Shown: positions 1 through 6,571 of the stretch, one piece after another
How the letters are laid out: every line of letters begins with the position of its first letter
How positions within the stretch are numbered: position 1 is the first letter of the stretch
Assembly: GCA_021372715.1 (NCBI GenBank)
Contig: JAJFTX010000211.1
Location: 1-10,955, forward strand
Reading direction: 5' to 3'
Length of the DNA stretch: 10,955 bases
Origin: Methanobacterium sp.
GTDB lineage: Archaea > Methanobacteriota > Methanobacteria > Methanobacteriales > Methanobacteriaceae
Made by a program: the position numbers and the translations under genes
The notes under the pieces: model-generated
Told to the model about the DNA's origin: nothing
What the model saw: only the letters and a program-made list of their open reading frames with translations
The model's database searches: none

Positions 1-50
1 ATAATAGTTATTTAATTGATTTTATATGAAAAAATAATGAATGTGATTTT

Positions 51-893
51 ATGGATATTTTACAAGCAATAATCATCGGAATAGTTCAAGGACTCACAGA
101 ATTTCTTCCTGTGAGCAGTTCTGCTCATCTGGTAATTGTACCATATTTATTGGGTACTGAATCCAGCCTGGCATTTGATACATTACTACATATTGGTACT
201 TTAGTGGCAGTTGTGGTTTATTTCTGGAAAGACCTGGTAAATATGATCAAATCCTTCTTATCCAGCATAATGGACCTACCCCGAGGTCAATTTATAAAGG
301 GATTAAAGGAAGATCAGTTTAAAAAATTGGCCTGGCTAATCATCATTGGCTCGATCCCCGCTGGATTAGCGGGGGTACTGCTTAAAGATTTTTTTGAAGG
401 CCTATTCAGTAATTTAATGGCTGTAGCAATCTTCTTATTAATTACTGGTTTTCTGCTATATTACTCGGAGATGGTGTCACGTAAAGTTACCCAAAAAACT
501 AGTTTAAAAGAGATGTCCATTAAAAGCTCTTTATTAATTGGTGTGGCACAGGCCTGTTCAATCGCCCCCGGTATATCACGTTCTGGGGCTACAATTTCTA
601 CAGGTCTATTTCTAGGCTTGGAAAGAGAATTAGCCGCTCGTTTCAGTTTTTTACTATCCATACCAGCCATCCTGGGAGCAGCCCTGGTACAGGCTAAAGA
701 TATAACCTCAATATTTGATTTAACCACTGGCGCCGCCATAGCAGGATTTATTGCTGCGATAATTACCGGTTATCTGGCTATAAAAATAGTTCTTAAATTG
801 ATATCTGAGAAGAACCTCCTGATATTCGCATACTACTGCTGGGTTGTAGGAGTTCTCACATTGATTTTAAGCTATTATTATGGTTTGATATAA
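51..893 (+). CDS. uppP: Undecaprenyl-diphosphatase (UppP/BacA family)
   Basis: This 280-residue integral membrane protein has the length and signatures of the UppP/BacA family. The first motif, QGLTEFLPVSSSAH (residues 13-26), contains the family's (E/Q)xxxE element. The second, PGISRSGAT (173-181), carries the conserved Ser-Arg pair. Several hydrophobic segments fill the rest of the chain, the last ending at the C-terminus. The family dephosphorylates C55-type polyprenyl diphosphate to the monophosphate at the membrane, recycling the lipid carrier for wall and glycan assembly. In a pseudomurein-walled methanogen the carrier would serve pseudomurein or S-layer glycan synthesis (inference). 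The ATG at 51 is preceded by GTGAT at 43-47, which pairs with the distal part of the archaeal anti-Shine-Dalgarno sequence. The promoter must lie at or before the window edge. The gene converges with the small membrane protein gene downstream. Nothing looks broken. Confidence 0.96.
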   Translation: MDILQAIIIGIVQGLTEFLPVSSSAHLVIVPYLLGTESSLAFDTLLHIGTLVAVVVYFWKDLVNMIKSFLSSIMDLPRGQFIKGLKEDQFKKLAWLIIIGSIPAGLAGVLLKDFFEGLFSNLMAVAIFLLITGFLLYYSEMVSRKVTQKTSLKEMSIKSSLLIGVAQACSIAPGISRSGATISTGLFLGLERELAARFSFLLSIPAILGAALVQAKDITSIFDLTTGAAIAGFIAAIITGYLAIKIVLKLISEKNLLIFAYYCWVVGVLTLILSYYYGLI

Positions 894-895
894 TT

Positions 896-946
896 GATTA
901 ATTTTTATAAAAAAATATAATTAAAAAAATAAAAATTTGGTTTATT
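896..946. terminator. Bidirectional A/T-tract terminator region between convergent genes
   Basis: The 59-bp gap between the convergent stop codons holds a T5 run on the plus strand (902-906) and long A runs at about 908-935, which read as U-rich RNA on the minus strand. Archaeal transcription ends at oligo-T tracts, so this gap can stop both uppP and the DUF5518-like gene. No strong hairpin is visible. Confidence 0.55.
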
Positions 947-952
947 AGATTA

Positions 953-1306
953 TCAGGCATTTCCTTTGATTAATGCTCCGATAGCTCCACAAATGGCACC
1001 AATTATGGCATCGACAATTATTGCTATGATAAGTGCCACTATTCCCAGACCAACTCCTGCTGCTCCGGCTAGAGCTCCCAATAAGACTAATGCTATGATT
1101 CCACCGATGATTCCACCAACAACACCTACTAGTGCCCCATGGATTGCACCGTTCATATATCCTCCACCAACAGCGTAACCAACGTAAATAGTTGCTATGA
1201 TGTAAGCAATTATGCTCCATCCAGGGAGAACCAAATCAATAATTATACCGAGTATTATTGCGATCACTAAACCAATTATAACTGGAGTCCACTTCACTTC
1301 TACCAT
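953..1306 (-). CDS. Small Gly/Ile/Ala-rich membrane protein (DUF5518-like)
   Basis: The product is a 117-residue, very hydrophobic protein with three or four likely membrane segments: about residues 8-26, 30-46, 58-82 and 84-112. It is built from Gly/Ala/Ile/Val with GxxxG-like spacing, a loop around GGGYMNGAIHGAL (47-59), and almost no charged residues after residue 5. The N-terminus VKWTPVIIGLVIAIILG and the YMNGAIHGALVGVVGG stretch match my recollection of DUF5518 proteins, which are common in Methanobacteriales and have no known function. The start is firm: the minus strand has a full AAGGAGGTGA Shine-Dalgarno (1322-1313) six bases before the ATG. That is the strongest ribosome binding site in the window, so high expression is plausible. 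Other frames across this stretch give Trp/Arg/Pro-rich artefacts. Confidence 0.85.
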   Translation of the reverse strand: MVEVKWTPVIIGLVIAIILGIIIDLVLPGWSIIAYIIATIYVGYAVGGGYMNGAIHGALVGVVGGIIGGIIALVLLGALAGAAGVGLGIVALIIAIIVDAIIGAICGAIGALIKGNA

Positions 1307-1383
1307 ATTATTTCACCTCCTTTCAAAATTAATTATTTATTATTTCATTTCTGTTCCTAATATTTTTTTCTAAATTATTTTTT

Positions 1384-1394
1384 CTATATATTAA
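1384..1394 (-). promoter_or_regulatory. Candidate box A of the DUF5518-like gene
   Basis: On the minus strand the sequence reads TTAATATATAG, close to the archaeal TATA consensus TTTATATA, about 80 bp before the start codon. Transcription would start near 1360 and give a leader of about 55 nt containing the strong Shine-Dalgarno. Position and match are reasonable, but AT-rich DNA gives many such matches. Confidence 0.45.
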
Positions 1395-1558
1395 CTGGTC
1401 AAGTATCTCTATTTATCAAAAAGAAAGATTTGCTATAATGTATGATGTAAAACTGAAAATCGATCTTATTATTATGCCTTTTAATGTATAATATAAATTT
1501 AAAATTATTAAAAATCCAATTTTTTTAAATAATCCTAATTTTTATTAATTTAAATTTT

Positions 1559-1681
1559 TTAATCCGCAAAGATAAATATTTCATCGATTTTAGCGTTTAA
1601 TACTTGGGCTATTTTATGAGCTAATAATAAGGAAGGATTATATTTGCCTTTCTCTAATTATATGATGGTTTCTCTTATCAA
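1559..1681 (-). pseudogene. Relic of an XRE/HTH_3-family transcriptional regulator
   Basis: The minus strand encodes the C-terminal half of a small HTH_3 DNA-binding protein. LIRETII, then an in-frame TAA (1658-1660), is followed by LEKGKYNPSLLLAHKIAQVL and NAKIDEIFIFAD before the final stop (1559-1561). Small archaeal and bacterial XRE regulators end in this pattern: recognition helix RETIxxLEKG, then NPSLxLAxKIAxVL, then hydrophobic/acidic residues. The N-terminal half (first helices, about 30 residues) is absent upstream, and the stop could be one CAA-to-TAA change just before LEKG. The relic is therefore both truncated and interrupted. It ends about 250 bp upstream of the DUF5518-like gene and lies just beyond the 3' end of the CobT-like gene. 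Such regulators often sit beside small membrane proteins, so it may once have controlled a neighbour (inference). Confidence 0.75.
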
Positions 1682-1683
1682 GA

Positions 1684-1692
1684 TAAAAAATA
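1684..1692 (-). terminator. Oligo-T terminator of the CobT-like gene
   Basis: About 20 nt past the CobT-like stop codon the minus strand has a T6 run (1690-1685), typical of archaeal intrinsic termination. A shorter T-rich patch lies just before it. Confidence 0.5.
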
Positions 1693-1709
1693 GAAATTTA
1701 ATGTTATTT

Positions 1710-2774
1710 TTAAAATATCTCATTACATAGCTGTTCAGTTCTTCTCCGGATATCTTCCATTGAAATTCCTTTCAGTAAAGCAGCCATCATAGCTCCCCCA
1801 GCTCCTACTCCTTCCTTAACTGATCCATTTAGATAGTTTTTAAGGCCCTGATGATTCGATTTTTCAAAATGAGGATCAACTGCAAATATGGAATAATCCG
1901 CAATCTGATGGGATATGTAGTTTATATCAGAAGTTTCATCATGAGCCACGAAAATAGTGGTGGTTATGTTTAAATTTTCCCATTCAAACTCAGGGAGAAT
2001 CTTTTTAATAACAGCGCATACCGCAGTCATCTGGGTGCCTCCAGCAAGGGTGATTGGTATTTCAATACCAGATACAATTCCCGCCACTGCAGGAATCATA
2101 GGATCACCCACTAATTCCACAGCTTTTAATGGATCATTTGATAATTCACCAGGTTTAATCCCCGCAGCTTTCAAACCATTAGCCACCGTCTTCTGCTTAA
2201 GATCATGGGGGTTATAGGGCATGCTTCCACTTACTTTATGGTTTACATCATAACCCATAGCTGTCAGAACCCCAAGCGCCGTCGTAGTTCCGGCGGGGGT
2301 GCTTTCACCAATGAAAAGATGATCTGTAAGTTTAGAAAGAACTTTGCCCAAAATTTCTCCCTGCTTAAAGATCTGTTCAGCATTTACCACTGCCTGTCCC
2401 GTTTGAATATCCTTCCCTGGTTCCTGATTAATATTGACAAATGGAATGTTTGGTTTAATCGCAGCCCCAGCATCAGCCACTAAAAAAGGTAAATCCGCCA
2501 TTTCCAATGCTGCCTTGGTAATCACGGCTGGAGTGGGTGTAGATGATCCCTCAACCACGGTTTGGGGAATTTCCGGGAGGCAGAGTGGTCTTCCGTGAAC
2601 AATTAATTCCACATCCGCCGCGGGTGTGTATTCTGTTAATTCTGGTGATGCACCCGCCCCAGTTATGCCTGGAATATTAGATGTCTCTGTAGTGGCTATT
2701 ACACATAAAAATAGGGGATCTTTTGGTAGGGGCAGTTCTCCTGAAGAACCGAATTGTCTGATGATGTTGGTCAA
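1710..2774 (-). CDS. cobT: CobT-like nicotinate-nucleotide phosphoribosyltransferase (UPF0284/TIGR00303)
   Basis: The 354-residue product matches the archaeal CobT-like family: PLFLCVIATTETSNIPGI near the N-terminus, TPAADVELIVHG, GESTPAGTTTALG (about 156-168), AGGTQM (about 244-249), and a C-terminal KEGVGAGGAMMAALLKG (about 320-336) whose Glu aligns with the catalytic Glu expected of CobT. CobT moves phosphoribose from nicotinate mononucleotide to the lower-ligand base to make alpha-ribazole phosphate for cobamide synthesis, needed for methanogen corrinoid methyltransferases. I chose the TTG at 2774-2772 because AAAGGTG (2789-2783) lies seven bases before it and because it leaves about 20 residues before PLFLCVI, as I recall for the family. 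An in-frame TTG at 2807 would add 11 residues but has no Shine-Dalgarno. The gene diverges from kae1-bud32 and appears intact. Confidence 0.9.
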   Translation of the reverse strand: MTNIIRQFGSSGELPLPKDPLFLCVIATTETSNIPGITGAGASPELTEYTPAADVELIVHGRPLCLPEIPQTVVEGSSTPTPAVITKAALEMADLPFLVADAGAAIKPNIPFVNINQEPGKDIQTGQAVVNAEQIFKQGEILGKVLSKLTDHLFIGESTPAGTTTALGVLTAMGYDVNHKVSGSMPYNPHDLKQKTVANGLKAAGIKPGELSNDPLKAVELVGDPMIPAVAGIVSGIEIPITLAGGTQMTAVCAVIKKILPEFEWENLNITTTIFVAHDETSDINYISHQIADYSIFAVDPHFEKSNHQGLKNYLNGSVKEGVGAGGAMMAALLKGISMEDIRRRTEQLCNEIF

Positions 2775-2782
2775 ATTGATGC

Positions 2783-2851
2783 ACCTTTTATAAAAATTAA
2801 TTTTCAAGGAAAATTTCTATTATATTATATTTACACTAATATATTACACTA
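2783..2851 (-). promoter_or_regulatory. CobT-like gene promoter, RBS and TTACACTA direct repeats
   Basis: On the minus strand an AAATATAATATA box (2832-2821) would place initiation near 2800, giving a short leader with the AAAGGTG ribosome binding site (2789-2783). Two exact copies of TTACACTA (plus-strand 2831-2838 and 2844-2851), 13 bp start to start, overlap or abut the box. An 8-bp direct repeat on nearly the same helix face beside a promoter is a possible operator. No regulator is identifiable from the window. Confidence 0.4.
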
Positions 2852-2910
2852 GAAATACTTCCCATAAAACTTATACTTAATCATCTTATTTATATTAAAT
2901 TCAGTTAAAA

Positions 2911-2919
2911 TTATAAATA
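2911..2919 (+). promoter_or_regulatory. Candidate box A of kae1-bud32
   Basis: TTATAAATA at 2911-2919 is a fair archaeal box A with an A-rich flank upstream. It predicts initiation near 2941-2945, about 50 nt before the preferred ATG at 2993. The interval to the divergent CobT-like gene is about 220 bp and holds both promoters. Confidence 0.4.
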
Positions 2920-2992
2920 GTAGTATATTTGTCCTTAAAATCAATTAATAGAATTTGTTAAACAGGAATATAAGCTGGAGATGGAACATATA

Positions 2993-4630
2993 ATGATATG
3001 TTTAGGATTAGAAGGTACAGCAGAAAAAACAGGTGTAGGAGTTGTTGATTCTTCCGGAGAAATCTTGGCATCTGTAGGAAACTCCCTTATACCAGAAAGC
3101 GGAGGGATTCATCCTAGAGAAGCCGCTGAACACCATGCTAATAACATCGTTCCCCTGATAAATGAAGCCTTAACCGAATCCAAGCTATCATTAAGTGATG
3201 TTGGCCTGATAGCCTTTTCTCGGGGGCCGGGATTAGGCCCTGCATTACGTACCATAGCCACTGCCGCGCGATCTCTTAGTCTTTCTTTAAAAGTGCCCAT
3301 AATCGGAGTTAATCATTGTATAGGCCATGTGGAAATCGGCAGACTCACCACCGGAGCACAGGATCCTCTGACCCTTTATGTTAGTGGGGGTAACAGTCAG
3401 ATTATCGCTTTTGATCGGGGACGGTATCGGGTTTTTGGAGAAACACTGGACATAGCTTTGGGAAATTGTTTGGATCAATTTGCCAGATCCCTGAATCTGG
3501 GCCATCCTGGCGGGCCTCAGATAGAAAAACTAGCCTTTCAATCTGATAACTATCTTAAACTACCATATACTGTTAAAGGAATGGATTTATCCTTCTCTGG
3601 ATTATTAACCGCCTCAATACGGAGGTTTGAAAGTGGTGAGTCCTTAGAGGATGTTTGTTATAGTTTACAGGAAACTGCTTTCTCCATGGTCACTGAAATA
3701 ACTGAAAGAGCCCTTTCTCACTCTAAAAAAAAGGAAATTATGTTATGTGGTGGAGTGGCTGCAAACAAACGACTTAATGAGATGATCTCCATCATGGCTG
3801 AGGAACATTATGCCCAGTTCTATCAGCCCCCACTTAAATACTGCGGAGATAATGGTGCTATGATCGCCTGGATGGGTCAGTTGATGTTTCATTATGGGCA
3901 GGTCCAGAAAGTGGAGGATACTACAGTTATTCAACGATATCGTACGGACCAGGTTGATGTACCATGGATGAAAACCACTAAAAACCACCTGAAATTACCC
4001 CCAGATATATTGGAAAAAGGTGCTGAAGCAAACATCTACCAAAGCGAATGGATGGGACAGGAAGTAGTTATAAAAGACAGAATTTCCAAAAATTATCGGA
4101 TAAAAGAAATAGACCTTCGATTAAGAAAGAAAAGAACCAGAGGGGAAGCAAAGCTACTTCACCTTGCCAAAAAATGTGGGGTATTCACTCCCCTGATATT
4201 TGACATTAATAAAGATAATAACTCTATAACCCTTGAAATGATACCGGGATATACCATTAAAGATATTCTGGATAGATCTAAACTAATGCAAATTAAAGTA
4301 ATCTGTGAAAAAATAGGTGAAAAGATAGCCCAGCTCCATAACTGCGGAATAATACATGGTGACCTTACCAGTGGTAATTTAATACTTAAGGATGATGAAG
4401 TGGTTTTCATAGATTTTGGACTTGGTAAAATCTCTGATCTAGTTGAAGATAAAGGAACAGACCTTTTAGTGTTTAAAAAGGCATTAAACGGTATACATTA
4501 TAACATAGCAGAAGAATGTTTCCAGTCTATTTTAAAAGGATACCGTAAAGCTGATGATTATGATGAGATTGTAAATAAAATTGAAGAAATTGAGGGCCGT
4601 AGACGTTATACTAGTGATGAACTCTTTTAA
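2993..4630 (+). CDS. kae1: Kae1-Bud32 fusion: tRNA t6A threonylcarbamoyltransferase and atypical Ser/Thr kinase
   Basis: This is a two-domain KEOPS protein. Kae1 spans about residues 1-325 (counted from ATG 2993): ICLGLEGTAEKTGVGVVD at the N-terminus, HPREAAEHH, NHCIGHVE with metal-ligand His108 and His112, YVSGGNSQI, LSFSGLLTA, CGGVAANKRL, and CGDNGAM with the metal-binding Asp286. Bud32 follows from about 344: GAEANIY nucleotide loop, VVIK lysine, IIHGDLTSGN with catalytic Asp457 and Asn462, IDFGLG with Asp474, and EDKGTDLLVFKKAL. Kae1 transfers threonylcarbamoyl to A37 of ANN-decoding tRNAs; Bud32 acts as its regulatory ATPase/kinase. The fusion is normal for many euryarchaea. An ATG at 2981 would add MEHI but touches the GGAG at 2977-2980 with no spacing. 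The 2993 start gives the usual MICLG terminus, although its 12-base spacing is long. All key residues are present. Confidence 0.96.
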   Translation: MICLGLEGTAEKTGVGVVDSSGEILASVGNSLIPESGGIHPREAAEHHANNIVPLINEALTESKLSLSDVGLIAFSRGPGLGPALRTIATAARSLSLSLKVPIIGVNHCIGHVEIGRLTTGAQDPLTLYVSGGNSQIIAFDRGRYRVFGETLDIALGNCLDQFARSLNLGHPGGPQIEKLAFQSDNYLKLPYTVKGMDLSFSGLLTASIRRFESGESLEDVCYSLQETAFSMVTEITERALSHSKKKEIMLCGGVAANKRLNEMISIMAEEHYAQFYQPPLKYCGDNGAMIAWMGQLMFHYGQVQKVEDTTVIQRYRTDQVDVPWMKTTKNHLKLPPDILEKGAEANIYQSEWMGQEVVIKDRISKNYRIKEIDLRLRKKRTRGEAKLLHLAKKCGVFTPLIFDINKDNNSITLEMIPGYTIKDILDRSKLMQIKVICEKIGEKIAQLHNCGIIHGDLTSGNLILKDDEVVFIDFGLGKISDLVEDKGTDLLVFKKALNGIHYNIAEECFQSILKGYRKADDYDEIVNKIEEIEGRRRYTSDELF

Positions 4631-4644
4631 ATTACCATGGTAAT
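4631..4644. repeat. Perfect 14-bp palindrome just after kae1-bud32
   Basis: ATTACCATGGTAAT is a perfect palindrome starting on the base after the kae1-bud32 stop codon. It is not followed by a T run, so it is not an obvious terminator. It could be a protein binding site or chance. Confidence 0.4.
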
Positions 4645-5036
4645 AAGGATTGGAAATAATAAGTTTGATTTATTATTTCATCCACACTTTAAAGTTAGAA
4701 AAAATTTTATAATATTTAAAAATAAGTATAAAAAATTAATTATAGCTTAAATTAAATTAAATCATTATATAATCCTTATTTTTAATATCAAAAATCATAT
4801 AATGCTCTTTTATTAATACAAACTACTGAATGAATAATTAATTTAATTCTACTAATGGTGCTGATGATTATAAAACATTCGGAGGGGTTATTTTAATGAA
4901 ATAGGGTTTACCATGACTTTAATTGTTAAAATCATCTATGCAGAAGGAACATTCCAAATTCATAAAATGTAAACCATCTTAGAATGTCTTAAATTTAAAA
5001 AAGAGCTCTAAAATCCCTGTTTTTTGGAAAAAAAAT
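4645..5036. other. Gene-poor AT-rich interval with possible relics
   Basis: I find no convincing gene in these roughly 390 bp on either strand. T5 at about 4775-4779 may end kae1-bud32 transcription. A good Shine-Dalgarno, GGAGGGG (4881-4887), precedes ATG AAA TAG at 4896-4904, so a ribosome binding site survives without a reading frame. Just after it, 4913-4972 encodes a 19-residue peptide faintly like the start of a DUF104-type antitoxin. The stretch looks like decayed accessory sequence between kae1-bud32 and the peptidase gene. Confidence 0.45.
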
Positions 5037-5052
5037 CAAAACCTTTATATAA
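5037..5052 (+). promoter_or_regulatory. Near-perfect archaeal box A/BRE of the pseudomurein-binding peptidase gene
   Basis: An A-rich BRE-like stretch runs into CTTTATATAA at 5043-5052, the best TATA match in the window. The usual 22-27 bp spacing puts initiation at about 5070-5080 (G5075 or A5079). This lies downstream of the GTG at 5062, so translation from that GTG is unlikely and the start must be further in. A plain strong promoter suggests constitutive or high expression. Confidence 0.7.
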
Positions 5053-5061
5053 CATGATAAA

Positions 5062-6276
5062 GTGAAAATATTTTGTTCAAATTATAGTCCTAAATTCAAT
5101 TTAGGGCATGGAGGCGGTAAAATTAAACGAACATTATTAGCATTTAGTTTATTGCTAATTTCTTGTATTGCATTATCAAGTTGCTCATTTGCAACAGAAA
5201 CAAATCAAACTACTATCAATGGATATACATATACTTCGGCACAAATTCAAGATGCTACTGATCGTGTTAACGCGTTCCAAGAAACAAATAACAGACTACC
5301 AAATTACGTAACCATTTCAGGACAAAAGATCCTCATAAACGATTTCTTACCTTACATGGGAAACACAGGCTCAACTTCAACCACAAACAGTAGCTCAACC
5401 GGTACATCAGCAGGAACTTCAACTACTACTGGTGTCAGCTTCACCAGTGCTCAGATAAATGATGCTTCAAATCGGGTTAATTCCTTCATAGGAACCAACT
5501 CTAGATTACCTAACTATGTAACCATCGGCAGTTATCAAGTTACTATTCCACAATTCTTACAATTAATGGCTCAAAACATAGTCAATTTAAACAGCGGCAT
5601 AACATCATCAATAACCCTCAAAACAGTTAACAGTCCATCCAGCGCTTCAGAAACTGTCACCAGCGGATCAATCAGTAAAACAGAATACGTTACCATCGCA
5701 AAAAATATTCTATCAACCATAACCAGCACAGGCCAAGCACCTAGCAACGTAAACAGTTCACTGGGAACATTGAAATATGAAACAGTATTCTACAGTTTAT
5801 CTAAAATACTCAATTACTACAAAACCAACAGCAGATTACCCAACTACGTTTCAGTCTCAGCCTGGAGCACAGGCAGTAGTAGCGGCACAACCACCAATAG
5901 CAGTTCAGTTCAAGCCATACTAGATTCCATAGGATATGCAGAGGCAAAATTCCTAGACATACAGGGACAATCCAGTGCATCAGTCATGACAAGAGTAGGT
6001 TACGGTGATTGCTGGGCAGACTCTGAATGGCTCTATAATAAACTCAACACAGCCGGCATAGCAGCCCGAATAATGGGATATGTAGGTGGCGGTACTGGAG
6101 CTTGGTACAGGCATGCCTGGGTACAAATAAACACCGGGAACGGATGGGTAAACTGGAGTTACACCAAATATTCCAGCCACCACTTTGGCGATGGATTAGG
6201 AGCTGCAGCTTACGTCCTTATAGCAGCCAGTAGTAAGATTGTTGATGTATCAGATATGGTAGCCACCGGATACTAA
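5062..6276 (+). CDS. Secreted pseudomurein-binding, transglutaminase-like (C71-type) peptidase
   Basis: Residues are counted from GTG 5062. A signal sequence, KIKRTLLAFSLLLISCIALS (20-39), is followed by a possible cleavage site after SFA (44) or a lipobox-like LSSC (38-41). Two clear pseudomurein-binding repeats (about 52-99 and 124-172) and a divergent third (about 204-267) each carry N(N/S)RLPNYV, at 76, 146 and 256. Ser/Thr linkers lie at 101-123 and 268-282. The C-terminal domain has YGDCWADSEWLYNKL (Cys317) and WYRHAWVQI (His351), as in transglutaminase-like peptidases such as the PeiW/PeiP pseudomurein endoisopeptidases, which use Cys-His-Asp. Here GWVNWSY (361-367) offers no Asp; the nearest is Asp377. 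It probably binds or cleaves wall peptides outside the cell. The true start is probably not the GTG: box A places the mRNA start after it, and GGAGG (5110-5114) sits seven bases before ATT 5122. More C-ending codons than its neighbours hint at transfer. Confidence 0.88.
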   Translation: MKIFCSNYSPKFNLGHGGGKIKRTLLAFSLLLISCIALSSCSFATETNQTTINGYTYTSAQIQDATDRVNAFQETNNRLPNYVTISGQKILINDFLPYMGNTGSTSTTNSSSTGTSAGTSTTTGVSFTSAQINDASNRVNSFIGTNSRLPNYVTIGSYQVTIPQFLQLMAQNIVNLNSGITSSITLKTVNSPSSASETVTSGSISKTEYVTIAKNILSTITSTGQAPSNVNSSLGTLKYETVFYSLSKILNYYKTNSRLPNYVSVSAWSTGSSSGTTTNSSSVQAILDSIGYAEAKFLDIQGQSSASVMTRVGYGDCWADSEWLYNKLNTAGIAARIMGYVGGGTGAWYRHAWVQINTGNGWVNWSYTKYSSHHFGDGLGAAAYVLIAASSKIVDVSDMVATGY

Positions 6277-6340
6277 TTAGACAAGATCACTGATTAGACA
6301 GCAAAATTCCAGCCATAAAAACTGAAAATATAAGTTGCCC

Positions 6341-6358
6341 TAGATCTGGGAAGATCTA
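6341..6358. repeat. 7-bp stem, 4-nt loop hairpin
   Basis: TAGATCT, GGGA, AGATCTA forms a perfect 7-bp stem about 64 nt after the peptidase stop codon. It may protect or mark the 3' end of the transcript. The T-rich terminator follows about 50 bp later. Confidence 0.45.
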
Positions 6359-6407
6359 CTCAATCATGCTACTAATGAAAGTTTTAATTGGATTAGGCTA
6401 TTAAAAT

Positions 6408-6430
6408 CCTTTTTTCTTTTTAAATTTTTA
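6408..6430 (+). terminator. Oligo-T terminator of the peptidase gene
   Basis: T6, C, T5, AAA, T5 in succession (6410-6429) is a strong archaeal oligo-T terminator on the plus strand, about 135 nt after the peptidase stop codon and downstream of the hairpin. Confidence 0.65.
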
Positions 6431-6571
6431 AATAAAGCCTATAAAATGGAAAATTACAAAAAATTTTGTTCATATCCTAAAACCAAATTATTTAAGCTTA
6501 AGATCATAATGCTTAATATGAATTCAAGTCATTAGTTGGGTCTATTTATGGCTAAAATTGGTAATATTTCT

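Noticed and set aside
461..739. 92-codon minus-strand ORF inside uppP
   Set aside because: It is antisense to a well-conserved membrane enzyme, with no promoter, no Shine-Dalgarno and no recognisable domain.
966..1178. Pro/Ala/Ile-rich plus-strand ORF
   Set aside because: It is the antisense of the Gly-rich membrane protein gene; its composition is a mirror of Gly/Ala codons, and no ribosome binding site is present.
945..1220. Trp/Arg/Cys-rich minus-strand ORF overlapping the small membrane protein
   Set aside because: It is another frame of the DUF5518-like gene, has bizarre composition, and lacks the strong ribosome binding site that belongs to the ATG at 1306.
2772..2807. Upstream TTG at 2807 as the CobT-like start
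   Set aside because: It has no Shine-Dalgarno and adds 11 residues beyond the usual family start, whereas AAAGGTG is correctly placed before TTG 2774.
5108..5140. Ten-codon leader ORF from ATG 5108
   Set aside because: It overlaps the peptidase frame and has only a weak ribosome binding site. It is better explained as part of the uncertain peptidase start than as a leader peptide.
5204..5880. Internal repeats of the peptidase gene as a possible CRISPR or satellite array
   Set aside because: The repetition is at protein level (three domains with the RLPNYV motif) and in frame, with diverged nucleotides. No CRISPR-like array exists anywhere in the window.
6536..6571. N-terminal extension of the left rdgB copy from TTG 6536 or ATG 6548
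   Set aside because: There is no ribosome binding site and no homology to the intact copy; homologues start at the equivalent of Met 6572.
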